From Clostridiaceae bacterium (lineage in GTDB: Bacteria; Bacillota; Clostridia; Lachnospirales; Lachnospiraceae): 64,000 nt of DNA. The notes beneath the pieces are model-generated. The model saw nothing but the letters and a program-made list of their open reading frames with translations, was not told the DNA's origin and did no database searches. Each line of letters opens with the position of its first letter. Position 1 is the stretch's first letter. The position numbers and the translations under genes are program-made. Positions 26,929 to 36,574 of the stretch are shown here, piece by piece. The stretch lies in assembly GCA_910575795.1 (NCBI GenBank), contig CAJTGE010000019.1:1-64000 (forward strand), in the 5' to 3' direction.

Positions 26929-27705
26929 ATGTTACAGGAGAGGGATACATACAGGCTGCAGGGGAAAAGGGAGTTTTCTGCGGCGGGCGGGGGGAAGGCA
27001 GGCCGCGGGCGGCTGGAGAATGTTCGGGATGGCTGGAGATCAGAGGCCGGGGTGATGCTGGTGGAGGCGTCGATTTATTTTCCGATGGTGATATTTACCG
27101 TGTTCGCGATGATTTATTTTGGGATGGTGAAGTATCAGGAGAGTATTTTGACGTTTCAGGTGGAGAAGCTGGCAGTGGTTGGCGGGAGGGAGGTGGCTTA
27201 TCAGGGGTATGAGGTGTTTGGGGGAGAGGATTCCCTTTTGTCCGGCGCGGTGGATTTCCGGGAGGGGAGTGATTTTGGCTCCCGGATGGAGGCGTATTAC
27301 ACGAAGCACTCGGAACATCTGTATAACGAATGGAGGTTTAATTACAGCGAGGAGGAGGGACGCCTGACGGGGCGTCTCTCTGAAATGTTGTCCAGGCGTT
27401 CGTTTTTGACAGGGGTGGAGACGAGGGCAAAGGTGGAGATCAGTAATTATGTGATTGGGAAATCGATTACCGTGCATGCGGAATATGGCCTGAAGAGCCC
27501 GAAGTTTCTTGAGTATATTGGGGTTCCGGTGGATTTGACGCTGAAATCAGGCGTAACGCAGAGCGCGGCGAATCCCACGGAGCTGGTGCGCAACATCGAT
27601 CTGGCGGCGGATTTGATTGACTTTCTGTTGGAACGCTTTGGCGTAAAGGACAGGGTGGACTCGTTTTTGAAGAAAGTGGAGGATATTAAGGATAAGATTC
27701 TGTAA
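26929..27705 (+). CDS. TadE-like pseudopilin
   Basis: A 258-residue protein with a basic N-terminus (about 1-40), then a TadE-like segment: EAGVMLVEASIYFPMVIFTVFAMIYFGMVKYQ (Glu five residues before the hydrophobic helix). The rest is extracytoplasmic. TadE/TadF proteins are minor pseudopilins. The start at 26929 has AGGAGAGGC; an upstream in-frame ATG is less well placed. Twelve bases separate it from the DUF5702 gene. Confidence 0.75.
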   Translation: MLQERDTYRLQGKREFSAAGGGKAGRGRLENVRDGWRSEAGVMLVEASIYFPMVIFTVFAMIYFGMVKYQESILTFQVEKLAVVGGREVAYQGYEVFGGEDSLLSGAVDFREGSDFGSRMEAYYTKHSEHLYNEWRFNYSEEEGRLTGRLSEMLSRRSFLTGVETRAKVEISNYVIGKSITVHAEYGLKSPKFLEYIGVPVDLTLKSGVTQSAANPTELVRNIDLAADLIDFLLERFGVKDRVDSFLKKVEDIKDKIL

Positions 27706-27716
27706 GAGGGGCGGTT

Positions 27717-30700
27717 ATGAGAAAGTTTACAAAGGAAGCGAGGGGATCGATTTCCCTGTTTTTGTCTATGATCATTCTCCTTCTGGTAATTTTAGAGGGA
27801 TTTCTGATAGATGGAAGTAAGATCCTGGCGGCGAGGATGTATCTGTCCAGCGCGGGCGAGATGTCTCTGAATGCGGGGCTTACGGAGTATGATGAGGCTC
27901 TCCGGGATATTTACGGCCTGTTTGCGACCTGTAAGAGCGAGGAGGAGCTGACAGCCAATTTAAAAGTGTATTTCCAAAAGACACTGGGGGAAGCGACGGG
28001 GGCTGGAGAAGAGGAGACCGCCGGCTATGTGGATCAGATGATGAGCTATGTGGACACAGCGATCCGCAACGGCTGGGACGGGGAGGAGGCCGGGAAGCTT
28101 CTGGATCTGAAGCTGGACACGGGGGCGTTTCACGCAAAAGGAGTGGCGGGCTCCGCGCTTTCTGAGCCGTATGTGATCAAAAACCAGATTTTGGAATATA
28201 TGAAGTACCGCGGGCCTGCCAGCCTGGGATATGGCATGATTGAGAAGATCTTTGCGTTTAAGGATCTGAATAAGCAGCAGAAGACGATGGAGGCCAAGCT
28301 GGATTATGAGGAGAGTATGTCCGATGTGCAGAGGGCGTGTGAGGAAGCGTACGCGAATATAGAGGCATATAACCAGCTTCTGGAGGGGAATCTAAAGCCG
28401 GAAACGGTGGAGCAGCTCAGCTATGATATCAATCTGGCAATGTTTGAGGCCGTTATTGCCACTTGGTGCTACAGCGCGGTGAAGCGGGATCCGGGGATGG
28501 ACCGGGACTGGCAGAAGATGAGCGGGCAGACGATCCGGGACTCGGAGGGCGTTCCGGATGTGAGAAAGGCAAAGGAGGCATGCCGGCTGATGGAGTCCAT
28601 GTCGGCCTTGTATACAGAGGCGGCGCAGGGGCTTTCGGAGGATTTTAACGGGCATCCGGAGGCGGCTATGCAGGCGATCCGGATTATCATTGGGTATAAG
28701 GAGGAGTACGGGAATTACTGCAGCCTCTTTACGACCTGGAAGCGGTATATGGAATATTATACCAGGCGTATGGCGGAGCTGGAGGATATGCTGGACGACG
28801 CGGAGGATGAGGAGGACGGCGACAGTTCGGAGATTGAGGAGGAGATCGAGGAACTGATAGAGCAGAGGGAGGAGTATGAGGAGCTGTACTTAGACAGCGA
28901 GCGGGCAATCAACCAGTTTCGGGATGTCCTGAACCCGGCCCGGGCCGTTTTGGAGGCTGATATTGACAAACGGATGCAGGAGGCGACGAATAAGCTGAAC
29001 CAGGCCGCCAGGGACGCGAAAGCCCTGTGTCAGTTGGGAAAGGCCGGAAGGGAAGCCCTGGATGGCGTTTTAAGAGCTATGGATCAGCTGGCGTCAAAAG
29101 GGCAGACCTGGCAGTCCTCTATCAATAACCTGTCGGCCGGCGAGATAAAGACCTCCATGCAGGCGGATTACAGCAATAAATCAGAGATGCTTGACAGGGA
29201 GAAAATCATTATTTTGCAGGAAAAGCTTGCCAACGGCATTTCATATGGAGAGATGCTGGAAAATGCGGCGAAGGCTGCAATGGCGGTCAATTACCAGCTT
29301 TTTCAGGCGGACGGGAAGGGATCGTATTATCCGTATATGAAGAGCCGGTTTGAGTCCGGCGCGTACCAGGGGGAGACGCTTCCCTATAACGGGACTCCCT
29401 ACAGCGCGTTCAGCGCGGCGGTCTGGGCGGGAAATGCGAACCATACGGATGCGCTGTCCGATCCGGCATGCACGGTATATTTTAACAGCCCCGGCGGCGG
29501 CAGGATGGACGGGCGGATCACGAGGATGGATCTGTCGGTTTATACGGCCCAGATGGATTCCATCAGCGGGAAGCAGGATGATTTTTTCCTGTATTTAGAG
29601 CGCGTCTGCCCAAAGAGCGAGGCGGAAAAGGACAGCGCGCAGGAAGCAAAGGAGGAGAAAAAGAAGCTGTTTGAAAAGGCGAAGGACGCCAGCCTGAATC
29701 CGGATACGGCGCTGCCGACGCTTCCCTCGTCAGGCGGCGGAACCGGGGCCCCCGGATATCAGGAGACCGATTCAGGCGCGGATGACAAGGAGGTTAGTAA
29801 GAACGCAAAGAATAATACAAAGGGTTCCGCCAATTTCATGGCCGATGTGGGCGCTCTCCTTGCCAAGGGGCGGGACAAGCTGTATTTGTCCGAGTACGCG
29901 ACGCAGATGTTCAGCTACTATACGGTGGATAAGCCGGGAGACGGGGGCGAGCCGGCTGTGAAAAAGATGCTGAGCGGTTATCCTCTCACGGCAGATAACA
30001 ATGCCATGTATAAAGCGGAGGTGGAGTATATCCTCTGGGGAAACCCGTCGGGGACTGAGGATGTCAAGTATACGCTGACAACGATTTTCGGCATCCGTTT
30101 TCTGCTGAATTCCCTCTATGCGTTTACCGGGGATCCGGAGATCCGCCAGTTTACGCTGGCATTGGCTACTTCCATCGCCGGTTGGACCGGCTTTGGAGTG
30201 CCGCTGGTGCAGAGCGTGCTGATTATCGGGTTCGCCCTGGCGGAAACCTCGCTGGATATGAAAGCGCTTGTGGACGGAAAAAGCGTGCCGATCTATAAAT
30301 CGACCTCCACCTGGCAGATCAAGCCCACCGCTATGGGCAAGCAGATGATCGGGCAGGCAATCAATGACGCGGGCTCAGCGGCCAAGAATTTCTTGTATGA
30401 CAAATTGGATGAGCTGACGGATGCGACCAAGGAGGCATTCCGGAATAGACTTTCGGAGTTTGCCAGTGAAACTGCGGAAAACCTGGCCAGCGTGGCGGCG
30501 GCCGCGGTCCTGACGCCCGTACAGGAACGGCTGATCGGCATGGTCAATGTGGTGACGGCTGACCGGGACAAAATAAGCGGGGACATCCGCAGGGCAATCC
30601 AGGAATTGAAAGGATCCATTGCGTCCGAGCCGGACAGTATTGCCAAAGAAATGAAGCTGGCCGCGGCGGATTACTTTGAGAGCCGTCTGACAGGCCGGAT

Positions 30701-31307
30701 CGTTTCTGCCATACAGGGCGTGCAGAATACGGAACTGAGCAATGACGAGATTACGAAACAGATTGTTACGGAGCTGGAAGCATGCCGGAACGCCCTGCGG
30801 ACCGCTCTTCTGGGAAAGGCAAAGCAGTTGGTGGAGGCGGAATGCCAGGCAGTGAACCAGGCGCTTGATTCCGGTAATGAGGCGATCCAGGAAAAGACCA
30901 GCGAGGCATTTGACCGCATGCTGATGCGGATTGACTGCGGGGTGTCCTTTGCGGATACCTCCAGCGTTCAGGTAGACGGCGGCAAAGGGCGCACGTCCGG
31001 CGCGGCGGCCCTGACTATGAATTATAAGGAATACCTGTGGCTGTTTATTGCGGTCAAGAGCATCCAGAGCGAGGAGGACATGCTTCGGCGGATTGGGACG
31101 CTGATTGAGGCAAACCTGGCGTCCTCGAATACGGCTCCGTCCGGGAATTTCAGGATTCAGAACGCATTTACATTTATCGAGCTGGACGCCAAAGCGGATC
31201 TTTCCACGACCTTTTTCGCAATGCCGGTTCCGGTGAGCGGAGGGGGAAGCGTAACGCTGGGGCAGGATCAGTATGCCATCGGCTATCGGGGCGTGCTGGG
31301 ATATTAG
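27717..31307 (+). CDS. Giant DUF5702 protein, likely pilus tip or surface component
   Basis: A 1196-residue protein with one N-terminal hydrophobic helix (SISLFLSMIILLLVILEGFLI, residues about 11-31) preceded by a basic leader, a TadG-like arrangement. The ectodomain contains long helical coiled coils (an acidic stretch near 355-390), a Gly/Pro-rich linker near 665-695 and two hydrophobic helices around 810-850. I recognise the DUF5702 type, known from clostridial Tad loci. Its size makes a tip adhesin or length-control role plausible, but that is inference. Codons and spacing fit the operon. Confidence 0.8.
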   Translation: MRKFTKEARGSISLFLSMIILLLVILEGFLIDGSKILAARMYLSSAGEMSLNAGLTEYDEALRDIYGLFATCKSEEELTANLKVYFQKTLGEATGAGEEETAGYVDQMMSYVDTAIRNGWDGEEAGKLLDLKLDTGAFHAKGVAGSALSEPYVIKNQILEYMKYRGPASLGYGMIEKIFAFKDLNKQQKTMEAKLDYEESMSDVQRACEEAYANIEAYNQLLEGNLKPETVEQLSYDINLAMFEAVIATWCYSAVKRDPGMDRDWQKMSGQTIRDSEGVPDVRKAKEACRLMESMSALYTEAAQGLSEDFNGHPEAAMQAIRIIIGYKEEYGNYCSLFTTWKRYMEYYTRRMAELEDMLDDAEDEEDGDSSEIEEEIEELIEQREEYEELYLDSERAINQFRDVLNPARAVLEADIDKRMQEATNKLNQAARDAKALCQLGKAGREALDGVLRAMDQLASKGQTWQSSINNLSAGEIKTSMQADYSNKSEMLDREKIIILQEKLANGISYGEMLENAAKAAMAVNYQLFQADGKGSYYPYMKSRFESGAYQGETLPYNGTPYSAFSAAVWAGNANHTDALSDPACTVYFNSPGGGRMDGRITRMDLSVYTAQMDSISGKQDDFFLYLERVCPKSEAEKDSAQEAKEEKKKLFEKAKDASLNPDTALPTLPSSGGGTGAPGYQETDSGADDKEVSKNAKNNTKGSANFMADVGALLAKGRDKLYLSEYATQMFSYYTVDKPGDGGEPAVKKMLSGYPLTADNNAMYKAEVEYILWGNPSGTEDVKYTLTTIFGIRFLLNSLYAFTGDPEIRQFTLALATSIAGWTGFGVPLVQSVLIIGFALAETSLDMKALVDGKSVPIYKSTSTWQIKPTAMGKQMIGQAINDAGSAAKNFLYDKLDELTDATKEAFRNRLSEFASETAENLASVAAAAVLTPVQERLIGMVNVVTADRDKISGDIRRAIQELKGSIASEPDSIAKEMKLAAADYFESRLTGRIVSAIQGVQNTELSNDEITKQIVTELEACRNALRTALLGKAKQLVEAECQAVNQALDSGNEAIQEKTSEAFDRMLMRIDCGVSFADTSSVQVDGGKGRTSGAAALTMNYKEYLWLFIAVKSIQSEEDMLRRIGTLIEANLASSNTAPSGNFRIQNAFTFIELDAKADLSTTFFAMPVPVSGGGSVTLGQDQYAIGYRGVLGY

Positions 31308-31319
31308 GAGGCATGTTTA

Positions 31320-32147
31320 ATGGATGAGGAACGAAAGGGACAAAAGGGTTCCCTGACAGTGGAGGCGGCGATTGTACTGGTGATTTTCATTTTCGGATAC
31401 GCGGCGATTGTGAGCGTGACCAGCTTCATCCGTGCGCAGATGATTATCCAGTACAGCATTACGCAGGCGGCAAAGGAGATTTCGTCGTATTGTTACCTGG
31501 CCAGCAAGACAGGAATTATGGAAGACAGCGCGGATTTGAACCCGGAGGCAGGCGCATTTAAGAAAGACACGGATCGCATGATTGATACCGTGGTGAAGCT
31601 GTACGACGCGGTTGATCAGGGAACGGAGCATATTTCAAATTCCGTGCAGTCCATTCCGCAGAGCCAGGATTTAACGGATCTCGTGAATTCCGTTCAGGAC
31701 ACGGCCGGTGTGACGCAGGAAGAATTTCAGAGCATGGTTTCCGCGGCCAATACGATGATGGACACGGGGGAAGCGTATTTCAGCGACCCGAAAGGGCTTT
31801 TAAAGGGGCTGGGGGCTGTTGCGAAGGACGGGGTTTTCAGCGCCGCCAAGAGCTATGTGCTTGCCGCTCCCATCAGCAAAGCGCTGGTGAAACGCCAGAT
31901 TGCCTTATACGGCCAGGACAGCCAGGGCCGGGATGTCCTGGAAAAGCTGGGCGTGGTGGGCGGCTTAAACGGGCTGAATTTTATGGGAAGCACTCTGTTC
32001 AATGACGGAAAGACGATCACCGTGCAGGTGGCGTATACCATGAAGGTTACGTATCCGGGATTCGATCAGAAGGAGTTCCACTTTATCCAGACAGCGGCTA
32101 CGAAAGCCTGGGGTTCCGACACGGGAGGAAGGCCGTGGAGAGAATAA
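31320..32147 (+). CDS. TadE-like pseudopilin 2
   Basis: A 275-residue protein with GSLTVEAAIVLVIFIFGYAAIVSV at the N-terminus: a processing Gly, Glu at +5 and a long hydrophobic helix, as in pseudopilins. The remaining 240 residues are extracytoplasmic and have no known domain. The gene begins 12 bases after the DUF5702 stop. Confidence 0.78.
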   Translation: MDEERKGQKGSLTVEAAIVLVIFIFGYAAIVSVTSFIRAQMIIQYSITQAAKEISSYCYLASKTGIMEDSADLNPEAGAFKKDTDRMIDTVVKLYDAVDQGTEHISNSVQSIPQSQDLTDLVNSVQDTAGVTQEEFQSMVSAANTMMDTGEAYFSDPKGLLKGLGAVAKDGVFSAAKSYVLAAPISKALVKRQIALYGQDSQGRDVLEKLGVVGGLNGLNFMGSTLFNDGKTITVQVAYTMKVTYPGFDQKEFHFIQTAATKAWGSDTGGRPWRE

Positions 32148-32178
32148 CATGATACAGTGCAGGGAGGAGGTTTCGGTT

Positions 32179-32883
32179 ATGAAACGCAGGAAATGGAGTA
32201 TGGCGGCAGCGTGCCTGATCACGCTGTCACTGGCGGGCGGGGGCTGCGGCAGAAAGGAACAGGAGGAGGTTCTTCCTGCAGCGCAGGAGACAGAGGCGGA
32301 TGCTCAGCCCGCAGAGGCTGCAGACGGGCCGGAAGGGATGAAGGAAACGGATGCGGCAAAGAGCGAAATGGCCGGTTCGCGGGCGGAAGGGGCAGATGAC
32401 GGCCTCAGGGAGCATTTTAATGAGGTTGTCATTGAGGGAACGGCTTTTTCTATTCCGATTTCTTATAAAGAGCTGGAGGAGATGGGCTTCCATCTTGATT
32501 CCGCCCAAAAGGATGTGACATCCGGTGGTTCTCCGGTAACCGGATACTGCAGTTGGGGAGAGGACCAAAAAGGGATCTTCTGCATGGATTTCCGTTTTAA
32601 GGGAAAGGGAGACGGGATCCCTCTGACCGGGTGCGACGCGGTTTCCTTTGTGTGGGATGCAGACTCCGCAGGGGGAATTGAGGTGTCCTTTTACGGCGGG
32701 CTCCGGGAGGGAAGCACGCGCGCAGAGGCGGCGGCTTTTCTGAATGAGGTGTATGCCGACGAGTCAGGGGCTCAATATATGGCAAAGCTGGATGAAAACG
32801 GATATGCGAAGCTGGCGGCGTATTTTGACGGCGACCGGCTGGTGATGGTAGAGCTTTTTAATTATGCGGATTATGTAGATTAA
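32179..32883 (+). CDS. Small lipoprotein of the pilus cluster
   Basis: A 234-residue secreted protein. A signal peptide ends near LSLAGGGC (Cys about 24), giving a probable though imperfect lipobox. An Ala/Glu-rich linker (about 28-75) leads to a folded C-terminal domain with two related halves. I do not recognise the domain. AGGGAGGAGG precedes the ATG at 32179. It could be a pilotin-like or anchoring factor; function unknown. Confidence 0.7.
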   Translation: MKRRKWSMAAACLITLSLAGGGCGRKEQEEVLPAAQETEADAQPAEAADGPEGMKETDAAKSEMAGSRAEGADDGLREHFNEVVIEGTAFSIPISYKELEEMGFHLDSAQKDVTSGGSPVTGYCSWGEDQKGIFCMDFRFKGKGDGIPLTGCDAVSFVWDADSAGGIEVSFYGGLREGSTRAEAAAFLNEVYADESGAQYMAKLDENGYAKLAAYFDGDRLVMVELFNYADYVD

Positions 32884-32894
32884 GGCGGTAGATT

Positions 32895-33524
32895 ATGTTG
32901 GCAGAGCAGATTGCAGCAGCAGCGGGGATGGCGGCCGGGATGTATTTTGGCCGGCGTCAGTTGCTGAGATGGGGGATATGGAGCCGGAAAAACATGGCCG
33001 TCATGGCAGCCGCATCCTGTATCGTTTTTTTTGCAGGCGGCTTTTTGATGAGCAGGTACGGGTACCATTTCCTGAAAATCATACGGTATTGGGCCCTGAT
33101 GTACGGCCTGCTTCTGACAGCGCTTGTGGACGGGGCGAAGCGGATCATCCCCAATAAAGCGCTTCTGGCCATGGCAGGGCTGCGCACAGTCCTGCTGCTC
33201 GGAGAGTGCGCCTGCTTCCCGGGCGCTTTGACAGAGATAATCCTGTCCGCCGGGATCGGCCTCTTCGGCGGGGGGCTTTTGTTCCTGCTGCCGGGGGCGC
33301 TGGTAAAAAAGGGGATCGGCATGGGAGATGTGAAGCTGATCGCGGTGATGGGATATTTTCTGGGATTTCAGGTGTTGATGAGCGCCCTGATTTTGATATT
33401 GACGCTGACCGTATTTGCCGGGCTTTTTGCCCTTTTACTGAAGAAAGCGTCCCTGCGGTCGGAAATGCCGTTTGCGCCTTTTGCGGCAGCGGGGACGATG
33501 GTGACCATACTGATGGGCTTTTAA
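32895..33524 (+). CDS. A24 prepilin peptidase (TadV/CpaA type)
   Basis: A 209-residue membrane aspartic protease with about five hydrophobic helices. The two catalytic Asp motifs are present: LVDGAKRIIPN near residue 77 and GMGDVKLIAVMGY near 142 (GxGD). It lacks the methyltransferase domain of PilD, as is normal for TadV. It would cleave the pilin and pseudopilin leaders at the membrane. The gene begins 11 bases after the lipoprotein stop. Confidence 0.92.
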   Translation: MLAEQIAAAAGMAAGMYFGRRQLLRWGIWSRKNMAVMAAASCIVFFAGGFLMSRYGYHFLKIIRYWALMYGLLLTALVDGAKRIIPNKALLAMAGLRTVLLLGECACFPGALTEIILSAGIGLFGGGLLFLLPGALVKKGIGMGDVKLIAVMGYFLGFQVLMSALILILTLTVFAGLFALLLKKASLRSEMPFAPFAAAGTMVTILMGF

Positions 33525-33535
33525 AGGAGTGGAAC

Positions 33536-34831
33536 ATGAAACGAGCCGTGTTTGCAGCTATGCTCGGCCTTTGCGTGCTGGGCTGGCATACAACCATAAA
33601 AGGCCTGGTTGAAAAGCCGGCAAGGTACCGCAGCCTGGTGGCCGAGGGCGAGCGCTATGATGAGGAAAAGATCTATGTGAAAGCAATAGAAACGTACAAG
33701 GAGGCCCTGACATATCAGCCGAAATCCCTGGATCTGCAGCTTCGGATCGCGTCGGATTACCTCGCCCTGGGCGATGAGACTTCATTTATTAACCGCTGTA
33801 ATTCCGTCAATGAATCCCAGGGATATCCGATTCCCTGTGTGACGCTTCTGGCAGATTACTACATGGAAAACAGCCGGAACGAAAAAGCGATTGCCCTTCT
33901 GAAAAATGCCATGAAACGGCATAAGGACAGCGGGGAGCTGAAGGAGCGGTATGAGACGCTGCGCTACACCTATAAAAATCTGTATCTTTCCTTTGAGGAG
34001 ATTCTTGCATTCCGCAACGACAGCGCCGTGTACAAAGAAGGCGGCCTGTATGGGCTGCTGGACACAGGGGGAAGGGTGAAGATACGCAGCCAGAACGAGC
34101 GGCTGGGAGCGCTTTCCGGAGACCGGGAGGCCGTCCCGGTTTTCCGGGACGGGGAATACTATTACGCAGATCCGAACGGCTACCGGATCGAGGTCCCTAA
34201 AGAAGGGCAGAAGGTGGAAGAGCTGGGCGTGCTCTGCAACGGCGCAGCCCCGGCAAAAATCAACGGAAAATACGGATATATCAATGTAAAATTCGAGGAA
34301 CTGACGCCCTTTGAATGGGATGGGGCCACGGTAATCCAGAACGGGTTTGGCGCGGTCAGACAGGGTGAAAAATGGGCGCTTATCAGCCAGTCATACGAGC
34401 TGACAACGGATTTTACATATGATGATGTTAAGACAGATGCGTATCAATACTGCTCGATAACCGGAAGGGCCTTTGTAAAAGAAGGGGATTCCTGGCATAT
34501 GGTGGACGAGAAGGGAAACCCTGTCGGGGAAGGCGTCTATGAGGACGCGCATCCCTTTGTTTCAGAAGAACCGGCGGCCGTGGAAATCGGCGGGAAATGG
34601 GGCTTTGTGGATGCGGATGGACGCATTGTGATCGAAGCGCAGTATGAGGATGCTGGCTCCTTTAGCGGCGGACTGGCGCCGGTGCAGACAGCGGGAGGCT
34701 GGGGCTATATAACGCCTGGGAACGAGCTGGTGATTGCGGCAGATTTTACGGAGGCAAAAAGCTTTTATAAAGGGGTTGCTCCGGTGAAGAATGGGCAGAG
34801 CTGGACGCTGATTCAGCTAAATGCGCCATAA
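33536..34831 (+). CDS. TPR and WG-repeat protein
   Basis: A 431-residue protein. An N-terminal helix (AVFAAMLGLCVLGWHTTI) anchors or exports it. A TPR-like region follows (about 38-140, YDEEKIYVKAIETYKEAL). From about 150 on there are WG repeats (KYGYINVKFEELTPFEWD, KWGFVDADGRIVIEAQYEDA, GWGYITPGNELVIAADF), which form beta sheets that usually bind other proteins. It bridges the pilus and the phosphosignalling genes. AAAGGAG precedes the start at 33536; a longer in-frame extension overlaps the peptidase gene and is rejected. Confidence 0.85.
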   Translation: MKRAVFAAMLGLCVLGWHTTIKGLVEKPARYRSLVAEGERYDEEKIYVKAIETYKEALTYQPKSLDLQLRIASDYLALGDETSFINRCNSVNESQGYPIPCVTLLADYYMENSRNEKAIALLKNAMKRHKDSGELKERYETLRYTYKNLYLSFEEILAFRNDSAVYKEGGLYGLLDTGGRVKIRSQNERLGALSGDREAVPVFRDGEYYYADPNGYRIEVPKEGQKVEELGVLCNGAAPAKINGKYGYINVKFEELTPFEWDGATVIQNGFGAVRQGEKWALISQSYELTTDFTYDDVKTDAYQYCSITGRAFVKEGDSWHMVDEKGNPVGEGVYEDAHPFVSEEPAAVEIGGKWGFVDADGRIVIEAQYEDAGSFSGGLAPVQTAGGWGYITPGNELVIAADFTEAKSFYKGVAPVKNGQSWTLIQLNAP

Positions 34832-34851
34832 AAAAGCGGGAGGGAGTACAA

Positions 34852-36549
34852 ATGAACCGATTTACCTATGAAAATCAGGGGGCAGAGAGTATGCTGGTGT
34901 ATCGGCTTGGCCAGGAAGAGCATCTGGATTCCTTTGCCAGGGGGATGCTTAAGGGAAATGAAATGGAGGGGATCCTCCGGCCGTCCTTCATCCAGCGGGA
35001 TGTGGATCAGTATCTGAAGTATCCGGTTACCTCCAAAATTCCACTGAAGGACTTCCTCCGCGGGGAAATGGAAAAGGAAGCGGTATTACGCCTCTGCCAT
35101 TCGATTGCTTGCGCTATGGGGGAGCTGGGGGAATATATGCTGAGCGAGGAAAAGATTGTGCTGGATCCGGACTATATCTTTGTTGACGTCCGGAAGAAGG
35201 AGGCAAGCCTCGTATATCTTCCGGTGGACGAGTATGCCGGGGAGGCAACGATAAAGGAATTTCTGCTGATGCTTTTGTCCCATATGCGCTATCAGCTTAC
35301 AGGGGACGTTTCGTATGTAGCGAAGCTGATCCATTTCCTGAACCGGCAGGAACACTGGGAAGCTTTGGAGCTGAGGCGCTATATCCGGGTTCTTCTGGAT
35401 GAACAGGAATATGAAACCGGGGCGGAGAAGGCCCCAAAGGAGAATGTTTCTGCGCCAGCCGTTTTTTCAGAAGGCTTTGGAAACAGCGGCTGGGATGCAG
35501 CCCAGCCGTCCGGCGGCCGGGAAGCCTGGCAGGAGCCGGTTCCGGAAAGGATAAGGGGAGACGCCCTCTTCACCGGGGAAGGCGGGTTTAACCCGATCGC
35601 CCAGGATCTGGCGGGGCAGGAGGTTGAAAAGGAAGAGACAAAGAAACGGGGACTGTTTAAAAGTAAAAAGAAGGCTAAAAAGGAGGCGGAGAGGGAAAAT
35701 CCCGTGATTTCAGTTCCGGGAATTTTACCGCCGTCGTCCGATCCTGCCGGAGAACGGGAGGGCGCGGTTCGGACGCCGGGGGCGATTCAGCCTGAGGTGG
35801 TGCTGATGGTAGATGAGGACGGCGAATATCTTCCGGATCAGGCTCCGGCCAGGGAAAAGAAAAAGGGGGGTCTGTTCCGCTTTGGAAAAAAGAAGGGGAA
35901 AGAAAAGCCGGCGGATATACCGCCGGTTCCCATGGCCGCCGTCCCTTCCTCTGTGAATCCGCCTGCTATGGCGCTTCCCGGAAGTTCCCGCGCGGATGCG
36001 CCTTTTTTCCCGGCTCCTCCCGCCGCCCCGCCGGAACCTGCGCAGGCGTCGCGTCCGGTTCCGGCGCAGGCTCAGACGGTTCCTTTAGCGGCGGGCATAG
36101 CTTCGTACCGTCAGCCCCTGGAAGGCGCTACCGTCTATATGGGGCATGGAAGCAGCGATGATGACAACAGGACCGTCATATTGGGAGGCGGGGATTATGG
36201 TTCTACGGTTGTCCTGGGGAGCGAAAACTGCCGCGGGGGCGCGTCAAACGCACATGTGGTGCGGCTTACGCGGCGCAGGAACGGGCAGGGAAAGGTGATC
36301 AACAAGGAACTGTTTCGGATCGGCAGCGAGGGAAATTTTGTGGATTTCTATATCGGGGATAACCCGGCGATCGGGGCCTGCCATGCAGATATTTTTGAGG
36401 AGGACGGATCGTACTATATTACGGATCGGAACTCTGTAAATCACACCTGTGTAAACGGAGTGATGGCGCCGCCCATGCAGGCAGTGCAGCTTAAAAACGG
36501 CAGCGTGATCACACTGGCGGACGAGGATTTTGATTTTATCATCAGTTAG
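34852..36549 (+). CDS. DUF6382-FHA phosphothreonine-reader protein
   Basis: A 565-residue cytoplasmic protein. Residues 1-190 are DUF6382, which resembles a pseudokinase-like fold, perhaps comparable to the N-terminal part of type VII secretion EssB (inference). Residues about 195-420 are a Lys/Pro-rich linker with two basic GLF(K/R)-type patches. The C-terminal 95 residues are an FHA domain (FRIGSEGNFVDF, IGACHADI, NSVNHTCVNG). FHA domains bind phosphothreonine, so this is the expected reader for the two kinases downstream. Confidence 0.88.
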   Translation: MNRFTYENQGAESMLVYRLGQEEHLDSFARGMLKGNEMEGILRPSFIQRDVDQYLKYPVTSKIPLKDFLRGEMEKEAVLRLCHSIACAMGELGEYMLSEEKIVLDPDYIFVDVRKKEASLVYLPVDEYAGEATIKEFLLMLLSHMRYQLTGDVSYVAKLIHFLNRQEHWEALELRRYIRVLLDEQEYETGAEKAPKENVSAPAVFSEGFGNSGWDAAQPSGGREAWQEPVPERIRGDALFTGEGGFNPIAQDLAGQEVEKEETKKRGLFKSKKKAKKEAERENPVISVPGILPPSSDPAGEREGAVRTPGAIQPEVVLMVDEDGEYLPDQAPAREKKKGGLFRFGKKKGKEKPADIPPVPMAAVPSSVNPPAMALPGSSRADAPFFPAPPAAPPEPAQASRPVPAQAQTVPLAAGIASYRQPLEGATVYMGHGSSDDDNRTVILGGGDYGSTVVLGSENCRGGASNAHVVRLTRRRNGQGKVINKELFRIGSEGNFVDFYIGDNPAIGACHADIFEEDGSYYITDRNSVNHTCVNGVMAPPMQAVQLKNGSVITLADEDFDFIIS

Positions 36550-36574
36550 GGGGGCGCCCGAAAAAGAGGGTATT

